Below are positions 39,979 through 48,419 of a stretch of 64,000 nt of DNA, in pieces (position 1 is the first letter of the stretch; each line of letters begins with the position of its first letter). The translations under genes and the position numbers were made by a program. Under the pieces are notes generated by a model, which saw nothing but the letters and a program-made list of their open reading frames with translations, was not told where the DNA came from and did no database searches. Source of the DNA: Halorussus limi (GTDB lineage: Archaea > Halobacteriota > Halobacteria > Halobacteriales > Haladaptataceae); assembly GCF_023238205.1 (NCBI RefSeq), contig NZ_CP096659.1, forward strand, positions 1,488,001 to 1,552,000, given 5' to 3'.

Positions 39979-40831
39979 CGGTCTCGATGGGCGCGTCCAC
40001 GAGGTTGCCCCACTCGGTCCACGACCCGTCGTAGTTGACGGTGTCGTCGTAGCCGAGCAGTTCGTGGAGCGCGAACCACGCGACCGACGAGCGCTCGCCG
40101 ATGCGGCAGTACGCGACCGTGGTGCCCTCGCCGTCGATGCCTTCCTCGGCGTAGAGGTCTTCGAGTTCGTCGCGGGTCTTGAACGTGCCGTCCTCGTTAG
40201 TGACGGCCGCCCACGAGATATTCTTCGCGCCCGGGATGTGGCCGCCGCGCTGGGCGGTCTCCTGGAGTCCCGGCGGGGCGAGGACCTCGCCGCTGTACTC
40301 CTCGGGCGACCGGACGTCCACGAGGGGAACGCCGCGGTCGATGGCCTTCTCCACGTCGTCGCGGTAGGCCCGGATGGACTCGCGGGGACCCGCGGCGTCG
40401 TAGCTCTGTTCGGAGAAGTCGGGCGTCTCGTCGGTGGTCTCGTAGTCGTTCTCGACCCAGTACTCGCGGCCGCCGTCGAGCAGGCGCACGTCGTCGTGGC
40501 CGTAGTACTTGAACTGCCAGTAGGCGTAGGCCGCGAACCAGTTGGAGTTGTCGCCGTAGAGGACCACGGTGGAGTCCTCGGTGATGCCGTGAGAGCCCAG
40601 CAGGTCCTCGAAGTCGCCCTTCTCGAGGATGTCGCGCTGGGTCTGGTCCTGCAACTGGGTCTCCCAGTTGAAGCCGATTGCGCCCGGCGCGTGGGCCTCG
40701 TCGTAGGCCTCGGTGTCCACGTCTACCTCCACGAGTCGGTACTCGGGGTCGTCGCTCTGGAACTCGTCGAGGTGGTCGGCCACCCAGTCGGCCGTGACGA
40801 GGACGTCGTTCGCGTACTCTGAATCGCTCAT
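39965..40831 (-). CDS. Thiosulfate/3-mercaptopyruvate sulfurtransferase (tandem rhodanese), copy 1
   Basis: 288 residues with two rhodanese domains. The C-terminal one holds the active-site loop YCRIGERSS (Cys near residue 245), the thiosulfate sulfurtransferase type. Domain landmarks VDVRSPEEYSGE and GHIPGAKNISW are present. It probably moves sulfane sulfur in the cytoplasm. ATG 40831 is preferred over 40837. TTATAT at 40859-40864 lies 28-33 bases upstream. The paralogue at 41066 is divergent with 234 bases between, and the gene's 3' end is duplicated downstream. Confidence 0.92.
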   Translation of the reverse strand: MSDSEYANDVLVTADWVADHLDEFQSDDPEYRLVEVDVDTEAYDEAHAPGAIGFNWETQLQDQTQRDILEKGDFEDLLGSHGITEDSTVVLYGDNSNWFAAYAYWQFKYYGHDDVRLLDGGREYWVENDYETTDETPDFSEQSYDAAGPRESIRAYRDDVEKAIDRGVPLVDVRSPEEYSGEVLAPPGLQETAQRGGHIPGAKNISWAAVTNEDGTFKTRDELEDLYAEEGIDGEGTTVAYCRIGERSSVAWFALHELLGYDDTVNYDGSWTEWGNLVDAPIETGSGE

Positions 40832-40858
40832 AACCATCTAGGTCTACACGACCTCGCG

Positions 40859-40864
40859 TTATAT
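40859..40864 (-). promoter_or_regulatory. TATA element of rhodanese copy 1
   Basis: The minus strand reads GGATATAACG here, 28-33 bases before ATG 40831. Confidence 0.55.
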
Positions 40865-41065
40865 CCTCTTTACTTACGGTAGGTAACGCCATCTGTCCCC
40901 CGTTCCGGAGAGTATTGCCGATAGCCGCCTCGCTGGTCCCTGACCGGTCGGGGCCGACATGTCTCGCTTCCCGAGAAGCGGATTATCTCGCCGGTAGCTG
41001 TGAGACCGGGCGAATCGCCGGCCGGAACCCGAGACATTTAGCGGCGGCCGTTCTACCCCCGCCCG

Positions 41066-41884
41066 ATGAACGAGAACGTCGTAGTCAGCGCCGACTGGCT
41101 CGCCGAGCGCCTCGACGAGGTGACGGTCGTGGACGTGCGCGAGTCGTGGGAGTACGACGGCATCGGCCACGTTCCCGGCGCGGTCAACGTCCCCTTCGAT
41201 TCGTTCCGCGACGAGGAGGGCGAGAGCGAAAGCGCGGAACGGAGTGGCTCGGACCCGCGAGACGCCGGGACCCTTCCGGGCGCGGAGACGTGGGCCGACC
41301 TGATGGGCGAGGCGGGCGTCTCGGCCGACGACACCGTGGTCGCCTACGACGACACCCACGGCGTCTTCGCCGCGCGGTTCCTCGTGACCGCCGAAGCCTA
41401 CGGCCACACCGACCTCCACCTGCTCGACGGCGACTACAGTTCGTGGATGCGCGAACACGAGACGTCCGGCGACGCGCCCGACCCGGACCCGACGACGTAC
41501 GAGGTCCGCGACCCGGAACACTCTCCGTTCGTGGGCCGCGAGGAGGTCGAAGCGGCGATAGACGACCCCGACAGCGTCCTCGTGGACACCCGCGACGACT
41601 GGGAGTTCGAGGAGGGCCACCTCCCCGGCGCGGTCAACCTCGACTGGCGCGAACTCGTCGACGACGAGACCCGCGGGCTGAAACCCCGCGACGAGTTGGA
41701 GTCGATTTTGGACGCTCACGACATCACGCCCGACAAGCGCGTGGTCCTCTACTGCAACACGGCCCGGCGAATCAGCCACACCTACGTCGTCCTCTCGTCG
41801 CTCGGCTACGAGAACGTCGCCTTCTACGAGGGCAGTCTGACCGACTGGGAGTCGGTCGGCGGCCCCATAGAGACGGAGTCGTAA
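41066..41884 (+). CDS. Sulfurtransferase (tandem rhodanese), copy 2
   Basis: 272 residues with two rhodanese domains. The active-site loop is YCNTARRISH (Cys near residue 231), different from copy 1 and more 3-mercaptopyruvate-like in spacing. Landmarks VVDVRESWEYDGIGHVPGAV and VDTRDDWEFEEGHLPGAVN are clear. An acidic insert (about 50-65) is haloadapted. ATTTAG at 41036-41041 supports ATG 41066. Divergence from copy 1 suggests old duplication or separate recruitment. Confidence 0.92.
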   Translation: MNENVVVSADWLAERLDEVTVVDVRESWEYDGIGHVPGAVNVPFDSFRDEEGESESAERSGSDPRDAGTLPGAETWADLMGEAGVSADDTVVAYDDTHGVFAARFLVTAEAYGHTDLHLLDGDYSSWMREHETSGDAPDPDPTTYEVRDPEHSPFVGREEVEAAIDDPDSVLVDTRDDWEFEEGHLPGAVNLDWRELVDDETRGLKPRDELESILDAHDITPDKRVVLYCNTARRISHTYVVLSSLGYENVAFYEGSLTDWESVGGPIETES

Positions 41885-41943
41885 CCGCTCGCGTCTCCGA
41901 CGCGCCACACATCCGCTCGGACCAACAGGTCACGAACGGTATG

Positions 41944-41950
41944 ATTTATG
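41944..41950 (+). promoter_or_regulatory. TATA element of the beta-helix protein gene
   Basis: ATTTATG lies 24-30 bases before the GTG at 41974, supporting that start. Confidence 0.55.
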
Positions 41951-41973
41951 GGTTTCATCTCTGAACTGTCGGT

Positions 41974-44900
41974 GTGAACCGCGCGCCACCTCGGACGCTC
42001 GCCCTGCTGTTGGTCTCTGTTCTGGCGCTCTCGGCTGTAGCCCCCGCGACGGCCGGACTCGCGGCGGACGCGGCATCGGCCGGCGACGCGTCGGTCGGTG
42101 ACGCATCGACCAGTGACGCGTCGGCCGGTGCCGCCGACCTGACCTACGTCGAGAGCGACATCACCGAGGACACGACGTGGAACGCCGCCGACGGCCCCTA
42201 CCGAATCGCGGCGGACGTGACCGTCGAGGCGGGCGCGACGCTCACGGTGGAACCCGGAACCACCGTCCAACCCGCGGCGGGCATCCGGATTACGGTCGAG
42301 GGCAACCTCACCGCCGAGGGAACCGAGAGCGACCCGATTACCGTCGCGACCGCGCCGCAGGCACCCGACGCCGTTCGCTGGGCCTCGATTCGGTACGAGG
42401 GCGGGCCGCGCTCGCACCTCTCGCTCGCACACGCGACGCTCGAAAACGCGACGAACGCGCTCACGGTCGGCAGTTCGGCCGGCCGAATCGACGTTACCGG
42501 CGTCACCGTCAGAAACGCCAGTCGGGACGGAATCCGGGTGGTGAACGGGACCGGGACGCCGAAACTGACCGTCGAGGACTCGACGTTCACCGACATCGGC
42601 GAGCGGGGTATCGCCGTCACGCCCGGCGTCGGCGCGGTCGGCGAGTCGCGCGTCACGTCGAACTCGAGTTCTCCCGGCAACCGGACCGAACACCAACTCG
42701 CGCTCGCGCTCGGTGCCGACACGACGATGGACGCCTTCCGGGTCGCCTACCGCGGCCACGGCGGCGTCGGCGAGGTCGACCGGAGTTCGATTCGCAAGTT
42801 CGGACTCGACCTCGACGGCAACGGCAGCGTGGACTGGAACCTGTTGCCCCTCGTGAAGACCGTCGTCGACCGGTCGAACAGCTACGAGATACGACTCCGT
42901 CGGACGGTCACGGTTCCCGCCGACGCGACGGTCCGCGTCGCGTACGAGGGCGTGGAGAACCCGCGGACCTACGGGACGTATCCGGTCGAAGTCGACCTCC
43001 GGACGAACGGCGTCGCCCAGACCGCGACCACCGTCCTCTCCTTCGACCTCCGGTCGTCCGGCGAGCAGTCGGCGCTCGACTCGCCGCCGAGTCGCGCGAG
43101 CGACTTCTCCGTCACGGGGTCGACGTTCGACTCCACGGGCGAACAGGGCGTGTTCGTCGCGGCCGACGTCGCCCGTGAGTTTCGAATCACCGGCAACTCG
43201 TTCTCGGACACCCGCGGGTCGGGAATCGCGCTCCGCGGGCGGCGGGTCGATTCGGTCACCGTCCGCGGGAACCGCCTCGCGGAAATCGGCCGCGAGGCCG
43301 ACGGCGTCCGAATCGCCGGGCGGCGGCTTTCGGACCTGACGGTTCGCCGGAACCGAATCGCCGGCGCGGACGCGGGCGTCGGCCTCTACGCCCGCAACGA
43401 GAACGCCGACCGGATTCGGGTCGTCTCGAACGTCGTCACCGACAGTACGACCGGAGTGCGCGTCCGCCACCGCGCGGAACACTACTCTCAGCACCTCTCG
43501 ATGACGCTCGCCGACAACGAACTCGCGGACAACGCGGGCCGGGGTCTCTCGGTGGTCGCACCGTCGACGCGACTCGAAGGAGTCACCGTTCGCGGGAACG
43601 AGATTTCGGGGAACGGGAACGCCGGCCTCTCCGTCGAGGCGAACGTCCTCACCGGAACCGCGGTCCGGGACAACGTAATCGAGGACAACGACGCCGCCGG
43701 GGCGCGCTTGCTCGCCGGCCGGTTCGTCCGCTCGGCGGTCCGGAACAACACCGTCGCCCGGAACCGCGGCGACGGCCTCTCCGTTCGGACGGAACTGGTC
43801 GTCCACGACGTGTCGGTCACGGACAACCGCGTCCTCGACAACGCGGGCGTCGGCCTGAACGTGAACAACAGTCTGACCCACGCCGGAGCGGTCGAGTTGT
43901 CCCGGAACCTCGTGGCTGCGAACGCCTACGGCATCCGGGTCGCCGGCGCGTTCGGCGCCCGAATCCTGAACAACACGGTCGTCTACAACACCTACGGTCT
44001 CGGCGCGCCGGTCCGGACGGACGGCTATCGGCCGGGGACCGGAATCGTGGTCGAGGAGGGCGAGGCGGGCGCCATCTTCCGGACCGGCGAGGTCACCGAA
44101 CCGCTCCGAGAACTCGTCGACGACCGTCAGGTCGGGCGAATGCTCGACCGCCGCTCGCCCGACACCTACACCGTGGTCCTCCGGCCGAACGAGGCGGCCC
44201 ACGTCTGGGAGGGCGGCGACGCCGCGCTCACGGTTCGGGCGCTCTCGGCGGACATCCCCACGGGCGTCGTGCTTCGGAAGAGCGACGAGAGCCGCCAGCG
44301 GGTCGTCGTCCGGGGCAACGACGTGTACGGCCACGACCGCGGGATGACCGTGAACGTCAGCACGCTGGTGGACGCCAACACGACCGCGAGACTGTTCGTC
44401 AACGCGACCCGGACGGTGGTCGCCGAGCGCAACTACTGGGGCGCCGAGTCCGGGCCGACCCACGCCTCGATTCACCCCGAGGGCACCGGCGACCGAGTCG
44501 TGACCCGGCGCGGGTGGGTCGATTTCGTCCCCTCTGCCGCCTCGCCCCACGGACCTCGGTACCATCGGCCGGTGGCGAACGTCACCGCCTCGCCGAACCC
44601 CGCGGCGGTCGGCGAGCGCGTCGTCCTTTCGGGCCGCGAATCGAGCGACGGCGACGGTCGGGTCGAGACCTACCGCTTCGCAGTTGCCCCGAGGCAGAAC
44701 GTCACGGGACCGACCGCGGAGACGCCGTCGTCCCCGACCGCGACCGCCTCCTTCGGCGAGACTGGCAACTACACCGTCTCGCTGGTCGTGGCAAACGAAC
44801 TGGGCGTAGAGAGCGCCGACCCCGCCACCGCGACGGTCGCCGTTCGGAATCGGAGCGCGACCCCCACAACTGCTGAAGCCGCGATGACCGACCCGGCCGC

Positions 44901-45255
44901 GACGACGGCCGCCGAGCGGTCCGCGAACCCGACCACCACGCTCTCGGCGAACGGCGAGGGCGGTCTCGTCTCGCAGTTGTCGGTCCTCGCGACGCTCGGT
45001 GGTCTCCTCGGTCTCGTCCTCTACGGCGGGGCGCTGGCCCTCGGCGCGGTCGGCGCGGTCCAGACCGTCCGGCGGGCGGGCGTCCCGGTCGGCGGGAAGA
45101 CCATCAACGGCCTCGCGGTCGCCGGGATGGCCGTCTGGGTCGCCGCCGGCCTGTTGGGCACCGACGGACTGCTCGCGGTCGGCGTCGGCAGTGGCGTGCT
45201 GTGGGTCGCGCTCGTCGTCCTGCTGTGGGCGCTGACCCGATTCATCTACGACTGA
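41974..45255 (+). CDS. Large exported beta-helix surface protein with PKD-like domain and C-terminal membrane helices
   Basis: 1093 residues, GTG start. A signal peptide (about 8-28) is followed by a Ser/Ala/Asp-rich linker with DAS repeats. Most of the chain is right-handed beta-helix (CASH/NosD-like) with many N-N-x-(I/V) and G-N-x-(I/L) turns (for example RNNTVARNRGDGLSV, LDNAGVGLNV). A PKD-like domain (about 865-960, NVTASPNPAAVGERVVLSG) comes next, then three hydrophobic C-terminal segments (about 990-1090). It carries many N-glycosylation sites. It is probably an extracellular, membrane-anchored binding or carbohydrate-acting protein; no catalytic residues are assigned. Domain limits are approximate. 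Confidence 0.85.
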   Translation: MNRAPPRTLALLLVSVLALSAVAPATAGLAADAASAGDASVGDASTSDASAGAADLTYVESDITEDTTWNAADGPYRIAADVTVEAGATLTVEPGTTVQPAAGIRITVEGNLTAEGTESDPITVATAPQAPDAVRWASIRYEGGPRSHLSLAHATLENATNALTVGSSAGRIDVTGVTVRNASRDGIRVVNGTGTPKLTVEDSTFTDIGERGIAVTPGVGAVGESRVTSNSSSPGNRTEHQLALALGADTTMDAFRVAYRGHGGVGEVDRSSIRKFGLDLDGNGSVDWNLLPLVKTVVDRSNSYEIRLRRTVTVPADATVRVAYEGVENPRTYGTYPVEVDLRTNGVAQTATTVLSFDLRSSGEQSALDSPPSRASDFSVTGSTFDSTGEQGVFVAADVAREFRITGNSFSDTRGSGIALRGRRVDSVTVRGNRLAEIGREADGVRIAGRRLSDLTVRRNRIAGADAGVGLYARNENADRIRVVSNVVTDSTTGVRVRHRAEHYSQHLSMTLADNELADNAGRGLSVVAPSTRLEGVTVRGNEISGNGNAGLSVEANVLTGTAVRDNVIEDNDAAGARLLAGRFVRSAVRNNTVARNRGDGLSVRTELVVHDVSVTDNRVLDNAGVGLNVNNSLTHAGAVELSRNLVAANAYGIRVAGAFGARILNNTVVYNTYGLGAPVRTDGYRPGTGIVVEEGEAGAIFRTGEVTEPLRELVDDRQVGRMLDRRSPDTYTVVLRPNEAAHVWEGGDAALTVRALSADIPTGVVLRKSDESRQRVVVRGNDVYGHDRGMTVNVSTLVDANTTARLFVNATRTVVAERNYWGAESGPTHASIHPEGTGDRVVTRRGWVDFVPSAASPHGPRYHRPVANVTASPNPAAVGERVVLSGRESSDGDGRVETYRFAVAPRQNVTGPTAETPSSPTATASFGETGNYTVSLVVANELGVESADPATATVAVRNRSATPTTAEAAMTDPAATTAAERSANPTTTLSANGEGGLVSQLSVLATLGGLLGLVLYGGALALGAVGAVQTVRRAGVPVGGKTINGLAVAGMAVWVAAGLLGTDGLLAVGVGSGVLWVALVVLLWALTRFIYD

Positions 45256-45282
45256 GCGTCGTCGCCGGGACCCCGAGCGAGG

Positions 45283-45945
45283 TCAGGCGCCGGACTGCGT
45301 GGTCGTGGTGGTCGCGTTTCTCGTCTGGAGTCCGAGCAGCGTCCCGTTCGTCGCCGCCACGAGCGCCTGCGTCTGTCTCCCGTCGGGGGTCCGTAGCCCG
45401 ACTCCGTAGACGAGTTCGCCCCGCCTGATTCCTGCGTTGACCACCGTGCCGTTCGTCTCGTTCCGGACTAGCCGAATTGCCTCGTCCACGGTCCGCAACT
45501 CGGCGTAGTCGAACGCCTCGCCGCCGAGGAACTGCCGGTCGACGACCGTGATGTTGCGACGAACACCGAGGACGCTCCGGTCGGTCGCGTCGACCGTGAC
45601 CTGCGAGACGCTCCGGTTCTCCGCGAGGACCGACACGTTGAACACGGGCGTGCCGTTCTGCGTCGCGAGTCCCACGACGACCGCCTTCCCGTCGGTCCTG
45701 TTCTGAGCGGTTTCGACCGCCTCGACCGCCGAGACGTTGAGTCCGCTCACGTTCACCTGTCCGCCCTGTTGGAGCGCGTTCGTCACGCCGTCCGCCTGCG
45801 GTGCGACGGCGCTCTCCGTCGGTCGCTCGGTCGCTCCCGTCGTCTGGGACTCCGCCGAAAGCGAGTCCGCACCGGTCACTCCGGCCAGTCCCCCTCCGAG
45901 CAGACAGAGCACGAGACCGACCGATACGAGTCTGTTGTAGTTCAT
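45283..45945 (-). CDS. Exported PepSY-like protein
   Basis: 220 residues with an N-terminal signal (about 5-26). The mature part shows PepSY-like repeats (VSAVEAVETAQNRTDGKAVVVGLATQNGTPVF, and LRTVDEAIRLVRNETNGTVVNAG), domains associated with protease inhibition or modulation. It has many N-x-T/S sites and a Thr-rich end. It lies beside the beta-helix protein gene, convergent. Probably extracytoplasmic; role unknown. Confidence 0.7.
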   Translation of the reverse strand: MNYNRLVSVGLVLCLLGGGLAGVTGADSLSAESQTTGATERPTESAVAPQADGVTNALQQGGQVNVSGLNVSAVEAVETAQNRTDGKAVVVGLATQNGTPVFNVSVLAENRSVSQVTVDATDRSVLGVRRNITVVDRQFLGGEAFDYAELRTVDEAIRLVRNETNGTVVNAGIRRGELVYGVGLRTPDGRQTQALVAATNGTLLGLQTRNATTTTTQSGA

Positions 45946-46018
45946 CTTCGAAAATCCGTCTCGTCATTCGAGAAACTGTTTCAAGAGCGTGCTGGCCGAC
46001 CCCGTGAAAGCCCGAAAC

Positions 46019-46038
46019 GCGACCGGATGTCCGGTCGC
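46019..46038. repeat. Near-perfect palindrome upstream of the PepSY-like gene
   Basis: GCGACCGGA and TCCGGTCGC (9-base arms) flank a TG spacer. It lies about 75 bases before the PepSY-like start. It contains the sequence CCGGATGT, the same half-site as the thi operator at 47216-47245. Confidence 0.55.
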
Positions 46039-46134
46039 CGCCGTTCGACGACGACCCACCGCAGGACCGCCTCACCGTTGGACAGACTGACCGTCGGAAC
46101 ACCTCACCGCTGGAACGTCACACCGCCGACCGCC

Positions 46135-47124
46135 TCACCCGTGGCCGTTGACCTCGGCGGCCAGCAACTCGCTGGCCTCCGCGAGGAGCGCGACGACTAG
46201 CGGTCCGGCGATGAACCCGATGGGACCGAGACTGAGCAGGCCGCCCGTGAACCCGATGAAGTAGAGGCTCCCCGGCAGGTCGGCCGTCTCTCGGGCGAGT
46301 CGCGTCCGGATGACCGCGTCGGGCAACCAACCGACGACCACGCCGCCCACTACGAAGACGAGCACCGCGGCGACCACCTCGTTCGCGGTCAGGCGGTAGG
46401 CGGCCAGCAGGGCGACCAGAAACGACGGACCGACGATTGGGAGAAACTGGAGGAATCCGGCGACGAGCGCGAGCGTGAAGACGAACTGGTAGTCGAGGGC
46501 GTAGAAGACAGGGAGCGCGACGAGGAAGGTCGCTACGGCCGTCGCGGCTTGCAGGACGTAGATGGCGTAGAGCGTGTCCCGCGTGCGCTCGTGGAACGCG
46601 GCGGCGACGTCGCGGTAGGCCGGCGGAACCGGTGCGAGGAGCGCGCGGCGTGCCTGCCCGCGGTTGACCAGCAGGGCAAACACCAGCAGCGCGAACAGCG
46701 TGCCCTTGAGCGCGAGGACCGGCGCGAGGCGGGCGAGACCGAGCGCCACGACGCCGAGGTACTCGCGCGTGACCTCTATCACGACGCCGGCGTCCACGGT
46801 GTACGCCGCCCCGAGCAGTTCGAAGGTGACGCTCTCGGGGAGGTCGAGCAGGAACCGGACCAACTCGCCGCGCCGCCGGTAGAGGAGGAAGCCGAACGAC
46901 AGGAAGAAGAGGAGGACGCTCACGAACGCGACGGCGGTCGCGGCCGCGCTGGCCCACCACGACGGCACCCCGCGCCGGACGAACCGCTCGTGGAGGGGCA
47001 CGAGGACGTAGGCGACCGTGATGGCGAAGAAGACGGTGCTCAGTACGTCGAACAGCACCGCGGCCGCGAGCAGGCCCAACAGCGCCAGCACGCTCGCCAG
47101 CACCCACTCGCGCGACGTAGACAT
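46135..47124 (-). CDS. AI-2E family transporter (PerM-like), second copy
   Basis: 329 residues with about eight hydrophobic helices. Like the copy at 1257-2477, it has the P-I-V-G-P-S-F-L segment and GPLVVALLAEASELL end of the AI-2E family. ATG 47124 gives a sensible N-terminus (MSTSREW); the longer open frame into the thi promoter is not used. The substrate is unknown. It is divergent from the thiamine operon. Confidence 0.85.
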   Translation of the reverse strand: MSTSREWVLASVLALLGLLAAAVLFDVLSTVFFAITVAYVLVPLHERFVRRGVPSWWASAAATAVAFVSVLLFFLSFGFLLYRRRGELVRFLLDLPESVTFELLGAAYTVDAGVVIEVTREYLGVVALGLARLAPVLALKGTLFALLVFALLVNRGQARRALLAPVPPAYRDVAAAFHERTRDTLYAIYVLQAATAVATFLVALPVFYALDYQFVFTLALVAGFLQFLPIVGPSFLVALLAAYRLTANEVVAAVLVFVVGGVVVGWLPDAVIRTRLARETADLPGSLYFIGFTGGLLSLGPIGFIAGPLVVALLAEASELLAAEVNGHG

Positions 47125-47215
47125 ACCCGCCACATCGAACCCGCGTACGAAAACGTTTCGGCTGTCGCCCCGGCGGCGCTCTCCGGGAGGTCGGCCGACG
47201 AACCGCGACGGTTCC

Positions 47216-47245
47216 ACATCCGGCCAGTTAAGTATCACCGGATGT
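47216..47245. promoter_or_regulatory. Operator-like inverted repeat around the thi operon TATA box
   Basis: ACATCCGG (47216-47223) and CCGGATGT (47238-47245) form a perfect 8-base inverted repeat with a 14-base spacer. The spacer contains TTAAGTA (47228-47234), the TATA box 24-30 bases before ATG 47258. A dimeric regulator bound here would block or modulate transcription. No TPP riboswitch motif is visible. Confidence 0.65.
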
Positions 47246-47257
47246 AACCACTCGGTA

Positions 47258-48412
47258 ATGAAACGACGGACGCTGCTGAAACACGGCGGAACCGCCACTG
47301 TCGTCGGTCTCGCCGGTTGTACGGGCGGCGGGAACGGCGGACAGGAGACGACTACCGACGAGACCACGACGACCGAGGCGACTGCGACCGAGACCACCGA
47401 GGAGACCGAGACGACCACCGAGACGGGTCTCAGCGGCACGCTCAAGGTCGCCACGTACAGTTCGTTCGTGGACGCGCCGAGTTCGTCGCCGGGCGCGTGG
47501 CTCAAAAACGAGTTCGAGAAGCGCCACCCCGACGTGACGGTGAAGTACGAGACGCCCGAGAACGAACTCAACTACTACATCCAACGGGCCGCGCAGGGCG
47601 TGGACATCTCGACCGACGTGTACGTCGGCCTGAACGTGGACCACCTCATCCGCATCGACGAGAAACTCGGCGACCGGTCGCTGTTCGCGCCGATGGCCGA
47701 CCGACTCTCCCACTACGGCCACGTCAAGGACGGTCTCAAGTTCGACCCCCAACAGCGCGCGATTCCCTACGACACCGGGTACATCAGCCTCGTCTACGAC
47801 GAGAGCGGCGTCGAGAAGCCCCCCGAGACGTTCCGAGACCTACTGAAGGACCGGTACGCGGGCGACCTCATCGTCCAGAACGCCAAGACCGCCGCCACGG
47901 GCCGGGCCTTCCTGCTGTGGACGGTCAACACCGTCGGCGAGGACCGGTACCTCGACTACTGGACGAAGTTGAAGAACAACGGGGTCAAGATTCTGGGGTC
48001 GTGGAGCGACGCCTACACCGCCTACGAGAACGGCGAGGCCCCGATGGTCGTCTCCTACTCGACCGACCAGGTGTACGCCAACCGCCAGAACAAGGACCTG
48101 ACGAAGCATCAGGTCGGCTTCCTCAACGACCAAGGGTACGCCAACCCCGAGGGGATGGCGAAGTTCGCCGACACCGACAACCCCGAACTCGCCGCGGCGT
48201 TCATGGACTTCCTGCTGTCGAAGCGCGCCCAGAAGAAGATCGCCCAACTCAACGTCCAGTTCCCGGCGACCGACTGGGCGCCCCTCAGCGAGGAGTTCCA
48301 GAAGTACGCCAAGACGCCGAAGAACCCGGTCACGTTCACCTACGAGGAACTACAGGGCAACCTCGACTCGTGGGTCGACTCGTGGGCGCGCGAGATAGCG
48401 GGCGGTCAGTAA
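47258..48412 (+). CDS. thiB: Thiamine ABC transporter substrate-binding lipoprotein
   Basis: 384 residues. A twin-arginine-like signal (KRRTLLKHGG) and lipobox (LAGC) anchor it outside the cell, followed by a Thr/Glu linker. The binding domain matches ThiB: GTLKVATYSSFVDAPSSSP, IPYDTGYISLVYD, GSWSDAYTAYENGEAPMVVSYST and a C-terminal FTYEELQGNLDSWVDSW. It captures thiamine and hands it to ThiP. A leaderless promoter with the inverted repeat at 47216-47245 precedes it. The next gene starts 8 bases downstream. Confidence 0.92.
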   Translation: MKRRTLLKHGGTATVVGLAGCTGGGNGGQETTTDETTTTEATATETTEETETTTETGLSGTLKVATYSSFVDAPSSSPGAWLKNEFEKRHPDVTVKYETPENELNYYIQRAAQGVDISTDVYVGLNVDHLIRIDEKLGDRSLFAPMADRLSHYGHVKDGLKFDPQQRAIPYDTGYISLVYDESGVEKPPETFRDLLKDRYAGDLIVQNAKTAATGRAFLLWTVNTVGEDRYLDYWTKLKNNGVKILGSWSDAYTAYENGEAPMVVSYSTDQVYANRQNKDLTKHQVGFLNDQGYANPEGMAKFADTDNPELAAAFMDFLLSKRAQKKIAQLNVQFPATDWAPLSEEFQKYAKTPKNPVTFTYEELQGNLDSWVDSWAREIAGGQ

Positions 48413-48419
48413 CCGACCC

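Noticed and set aside
41824-44565. A 913-codon frame on the minus strand opposite the beta-helix gene
   Set aside because: It is an antisense shadow produced by high third-position GC. The plus-strand frame has a signal peptide, family-like beta-helix turns and a promoter; the antisense product has no family features and is Arg/Val-rich.
47128-47257. TPP riboswitch before thiB
   Set aside because: The usual CTGAGA-type and other conserved TPP elements are not present, and the transcript appears leaderless, which leaves no room for a riboswitch.
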